A stretch of 17,633 nt of DNA from an uncultured Cellvibrio sp. (GTDB lineage Bacteria; Pseudomonadota; Gammaproteobacteria; Pseudomonadales; Cellvibrionaceae), in contig CAMLRJ010000016.1 in the NCBI GenBank assembly GCA_946482345.1, forward strand, positions 1 through 17,633, in the 5' to 3' direction. Below are positions 15,168-17,633 of this stretch, piece after piece (position 1 is the stretch's first letter; the number at the start of each line of letters is the position of its first letter). Under the pieces are notes generated by a model. It ran no database searches, had not been told where the DNA came from, and was given only the letters and a program-made list of their open reading frames with translations. The position numbers and the translations under genes were made by a program.

Positions 15168-16028
15168 ATGAATCTGGCACAACAAAATTACGGTGACTTA
15201 TATGTGGTCGCAACGCCAATAGGCAATCTGAGCGACATGGTACCGCGAGCCATAGAGACTCTACAAACAGTAAAGCTGATTGCTGCTGAAGATACGCGCC
15301 ACAGCGCACATTTATTGAATCATTTCGGAATCAAAACCCCTTGCGTCGCTTATCACGACCACAGTGATGACAGTCGCATTGAACAAATTCTGGCACGTTT
15401 GCAATCCGGTGATTCGGTTGCCCTGATTTCCGATGCAGGCACACCGCTGGTTTCAGACCCCGGTTATCGTTTGGTCAAAAAGGCGCGCGAAGCGGGAATA
15501 AAAGTCATCCCCGTCCCCGGTGCCTGTGCTCTCATCGCCGCTTTATCCGCTTCAGGTTTGGCGTCGGATAGATTTTCGTTCGAAGGTTTTCTCCCCGCAA
15601 AACAACAAGCCAGATTGACGCAATTACAAACGCTCGAACAAGAAACCCGCACACTGATTTTTTACGAAGCTCCCCACCGGGTGTTGGAAACCTTGCAAGA
15701 TATGCAAAGTGTTTTTGGCAACGAACGACAAGTCGTCATCGCCCGCGAAATCACCAAAACATTCGAAACCATTCAGGGCGATCAATTAAGTCAATTAGTC
15801 GAATGGGTCGCCGCAGACAGCAATCAACAGCGCGGTGAGATTGTATTGTTGGTAGAAGGTAGCAATAAAATTCAATCAACAGAAATAACCGCCGAACAAA
15901 TTCACATCATGAAAGTATTGATTGAAGAACTACCTGTAAAACAAGCCGCTGCGTTGGGTGCAAAAATTACCGGCTTGAAAAAGAATTTTTTGTATCAATG
16001 GGCGTTGGAGCAGATAGCACTACCCTAA
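15168..16028 (+). CDS. rsmI: 16S rRNA (cytidine1402-2'-O)-methyltransferase RsmI
   Basis: This 286-residue protein is of the tetrapyrrole-methylase fold and uses SAM to methylate the ribose of C1402 in 16S rRNA, tuning decoding fidelity at the P site. The hallmarks are LYVVATPIGNLSDMVPRAIETL (11-32), AAEDTRHS (39-46), ALISDAGTPLVSDPGYRLV (93-111) and IPVPGACALIAALSASGL, followed by EAPHRVLETL. The ATG at 15168 has AGGA upstream at suitable distance. It is divergent from lpoA, the arrangement also found in enterobacteria and pseudomonads. No terminator is visible after it, and the next gene is an accessory-type ATPase on the same strand, so read-through from rsmI is possible. Confidence 0.96.
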   Translation: MNLAQQNYGDLYVVATPIGNLSDMVPRAIETLQTVKLIAAEDTRHSAHLLNHFGIKTPCVAYHDHSDDSRIEQILARLQSGDSVALISDAGTPLVSDPGYRLVKKAREAGIKVIPVPGACALIAALSASGLASDRFSFEGFLPAKQQARLTQLQTLEQETRTLIFYEAPHRVLETLQDMQSVFGNERQVVIAREITKTFETIQGDQLSQLVEWVAADSNQQRGEIVLLVEGSNKIQSTEITAEQIHIMKVLIEELPVKQAAALGAKITGLKKNFLYQWALEQIALP

Positions 16029-16172
16029 TGATGAATTCAGATGTTGGCACAAGATTGCATCTTCGCAAAAGCCACGATGTAATATAGTTAGTTGCAGGGT
16101 TGCTGAAAATTGTTCATTTGGTTTAAGTTTTGCGAATAATTCATCATACTGTACAGGGTTTAATCTTAGTGA

Positions 16173-16199
16173 TTGGAATGGCTTGGGGAAAAGTATTAT
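16173..16199 (+). promoter_or_regulatory. Possible promoter of the AAA ATPase gene
   Basis: TTGGAA (16173-16178) and TATTAT (16194-16199) are 15 nt apart, a short spacer, within the AT-rich 203-bp gap after rsmI. It is a weak candidate. The gene also has a clear AGGA (16221-16224), 7 nt before its ATG. Confidence 0.35.
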
Positions 16200-16231
16200 C
16201 TTTAAATCTATAGGTGGACTAGGAATCAAAT

Positions 16232-17611
16232 ATGTTAACTTCTCTTCACATTCAAAACTTCAAGGCATGGAAAGATACTGGGCATATAAAGCTGGCGCCA
16301 TTGACAGTTATTTTTGGTGCAAATAGTGCCGGTAAAAGTAGTCTTGGACATTTGCTGTTAGCGTTAAAGCAGACTGTGCAATCAACCGATCGTAAACGGC
16401 CCTTACATCTTGGTGATGAAAACTCTCTAATTGAATTGGGCACTTATGCTGAGTGCCTGCATAATCATGATTTAAAAAGTAATTTAAAATTTGAGCTGGG
16501 TTGGTTATTGCCTGAAAAGTTTACTGTTAACGATCCAGTTGCCCAGACTAAATTTTCAGGTGATGAACTGTCAATTTCTGTGACCATGAGCACTGATAAG
16601 CAGGATCAACCTAATGTCGATGAGTTAATTTACTGTTTAAAACATAAAAATGAGGAAAAACTTTCTGCTAAATTTTCTCGCGATAAAGAAGGAAAATTAG
16701 ATATCAACTCAAAAGAGTATAAGCTGATAAGAAATACGGGGCGTGTTTGGCCGCTGGAAGAGCCTGATAAGTTTTATCGTATCTCAGATCAAAGCAGGGC
16801 TCGTTTTCAAAACGCCGATTTTCTGGCAGATATGGCTCTGGAGACTGAAGCTGCGCTCAATAGAATTTATTACCTTGGGCCATTACGAGAGCACCCAAAG
16901 CGAATTTACTCTTGGTCGGGAGAAACGCCAGAAAGTGTTGGGCAAAAAGGAGAGTTTTCTGTTGCTGCTATTCTGGCAGCAACAGTAAAAGAGCGTTATT
17001 TAAATAGAGGACACAAGAAAACGCAGTATAGATTTGATGAATTTATTGCAAAATGGTTAAAAGATTTGGGTGTTATTTCGAGTTTTGAAGTGAGAGCTGT
17101 CGCCAAAGGCCGCAAAGAATATGAGGTATTAGTAAAGACGCATCCAAGTACAAGTGAAGTAAAAATAACTGATGTTGGATTTGGAGTGTCCCAAGTGTTA
17201 CCTGCGTTGGTAGAAGCATTTTATTGTCCTCCGAATTCAACAATTTGGATGGAGCAGCCTGAGATACACTTGCACCCACAGGTACAAGCAGAGCTGGCCG
17301 ATGTTTTTATTTCTGCGGTTCAGGCACGAGAAAATGGTAAAGAGCGTAACGTGCAGCTCATTGTGGAAAGTCATTCCGAGCATTTTCTAAACCGACTTCA
17401 ACGCCGAATAGCTGAGGGGCAGATAGCGCCAGAAGATGTTGCAATATATTTTTGTAAGCGTTCAGCAAAATCGGCAGAACTGGAAGCTTTGCAATTAAAT
17501 TTATACGGTGATATTGAGAATTGGCCAGAGAATTTTTTTGGAGATGAAATGGCGGATATTGCCGGAAGAGCTTTAGCGGCAATGCATCGAAAAAAGGAAG
17601 GTAAAAAATGA
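16232..17611 (+). CDS. AAA family ATPase with DUF3696-like C-terminus (OLD/SMC-type, probable defence module)
   Basis: This 459-residue ABC-type ATPase is built like the OLD/RecF group, with the head split around an inserted region. The start, LHIQNFKAWKDTGHIKLAPLTVIFG, leads to Walker A G29-ANSAGKS36. The signature-like DVGFGVSQVLPALVEA lies near 312-327, Walker B with adjacent Glu is in IWMEQPEIHLHPQ near 337-349, and the His switch is in LIVESHSEHFLNRL near 373-387. The tail GDIENWPENFFGDEMADI (426-443) matches what I recall of DUF3696. There is no TOPRIM domain, so this is not a full OLD nuclease; an effector would come from a partner. The next gene overlaps its stop by 4 nt. Such ATPases recur in anti-phage islands with nuclease or unknown partners. 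The role is inferred and the ATP-binding fold is certain. Confidence 0.88.
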   Translation: MLTSLHIQNFKAWKDTGHIKLAPLTVIFGANSAGKSSLGHLLLALKQTVQSTDRKRPLHLGDENSLIELGTYAECLHNHDLKSNLKFELGWLLPEKFTVNDPVAQTKFSGDELSISVTMSTDKQDQPNVDELIYCLKHKNEEKLSAKFSRDKEGKLDINSKEYKLIRNTGRVWPLEEPDKFYRISDQSRARFQNADFLADMALETEAALNRIYYLGPLREHPKRIYSWSGETPESVGQKGEFSVAAILAATVKERYLNRGHKKTQYRFDEFIAKWLKDLGVISSFEVRAVAKGRKEYEVLVKTHPSTSEVKITDVGFGVSQVLPALVEAFYCPPNSTIWMEQPEIHLHPQVQAELADVFISAVQARENGKERNVQLIVESHSEHFLNRLQRRIAEGQIAPEDVAIYFCKRSAKSAELEALQLNLYGDIENWPENFFGDEMADIAGRALAAMHRKKEGKK

Positions 17612-17633
17612 TGAGGGAGGCCGTAGTTGATAC
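17608..17633 (+). CDS. Start of the ATPase partner gene, cut by window end
   Basis: ATG at 17608 overlaps the ATPase stop as ATGA, and AAGGAAGG at 17594-17601 lies 6 nt upstream. A second in-frame ATG follows at 17611. Only M-M-R-E-A-V-V-D-T can be read. The VVDT strand resembles the opening of PIN-domain nucleases (first metal-binding Asp), but nine residues cannot establish that. Confidence 0.6.

Noticed and set aside
16020..16229. 69-codon minus-strand frame after rsmI
   Set aside because: It overlaps the rsmI stop and abuts the ATPase start in opposite orientation. No family is recognised and there is no ribosome-binding site; kept only as a possible remnant in the findings.

Overview
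The window looks like a chromosomal segment of a gammaproteobacterium. The Cellvibrio/Saccharophagus-Pseudomonas side of the class is the best guess. This rests on the conserved block rsmI / lpoA-yraN-diaA, an RF3 very close to enterobacterial PrfC, a long Lys/Ala histone H1-like (AlgP-type) protein, a polyserine linker typical of cellulolytic marine and soil gammaproteobacteria, and moderate-to-low GC. No tRNA, rRNA, IS element or CRISPR array was seen. Names come from motif and sequence recognition only; no database search was run.

Layout. 1-2101 (+): the 3' two-thirds of prfC, a one-helix membrane protein starting 1 nt after it, and an unrecognised soluble protein. 2138-3295 (-): a secreted fusion of a chalcone-isomerase-like domain with a TonB C-terminal domain. 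3470-4877 (+): a cyclic-nucleotide-binding protein followed by a YcgR-like PilZ protein, which looks like a two-gene nucleotide second-messenger unit with a near-consensus promoter and a strong terminator. 4962-5768 (-): the H1-like DNA-binding protein. 5769-7143: 1.4 kb without a convincing gene, AT-rich at one end, with a 16-bp degenerate tandem repeat and possible decayed reading frames. 7144-7566 (+): a lone ExbD-type proton-channel subunit. 7629-8153 (-): a YbaK-type tRNA deacylase. 8320-12210 (-): lemA, a membrane M48 protease with a TerB-like tail, and a PLP aminotransferase. 12303-15127 (-): diaA, yraN, lpoA. Divergently, 15168-16028 (+): rsmI. 16232-17633 (+): an AAA ATPase of the DUF3696/OLD-like type, overlapped by the start of a second gene cut by the window end.

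How the genes fit together. The lpoA-yraN-diaA-rsmI block is housekeeping: peptidoglycan synthase activation, a conserved nuclease-fold protein, replication initiation control and rRNA methylation. lemA and the M48 protease are a recurrent envelope pair and here occupy the place where enterobacteria carry dolP. The most accessory-looking part is the right end, where an ATPase-plus-partner cassette of the kind found in phage-defence loci follows rsmI directly. The other unusual item is the CHI-like/TonB fusion, with an orphan exbD about 4 kb away and no exbB in the window.
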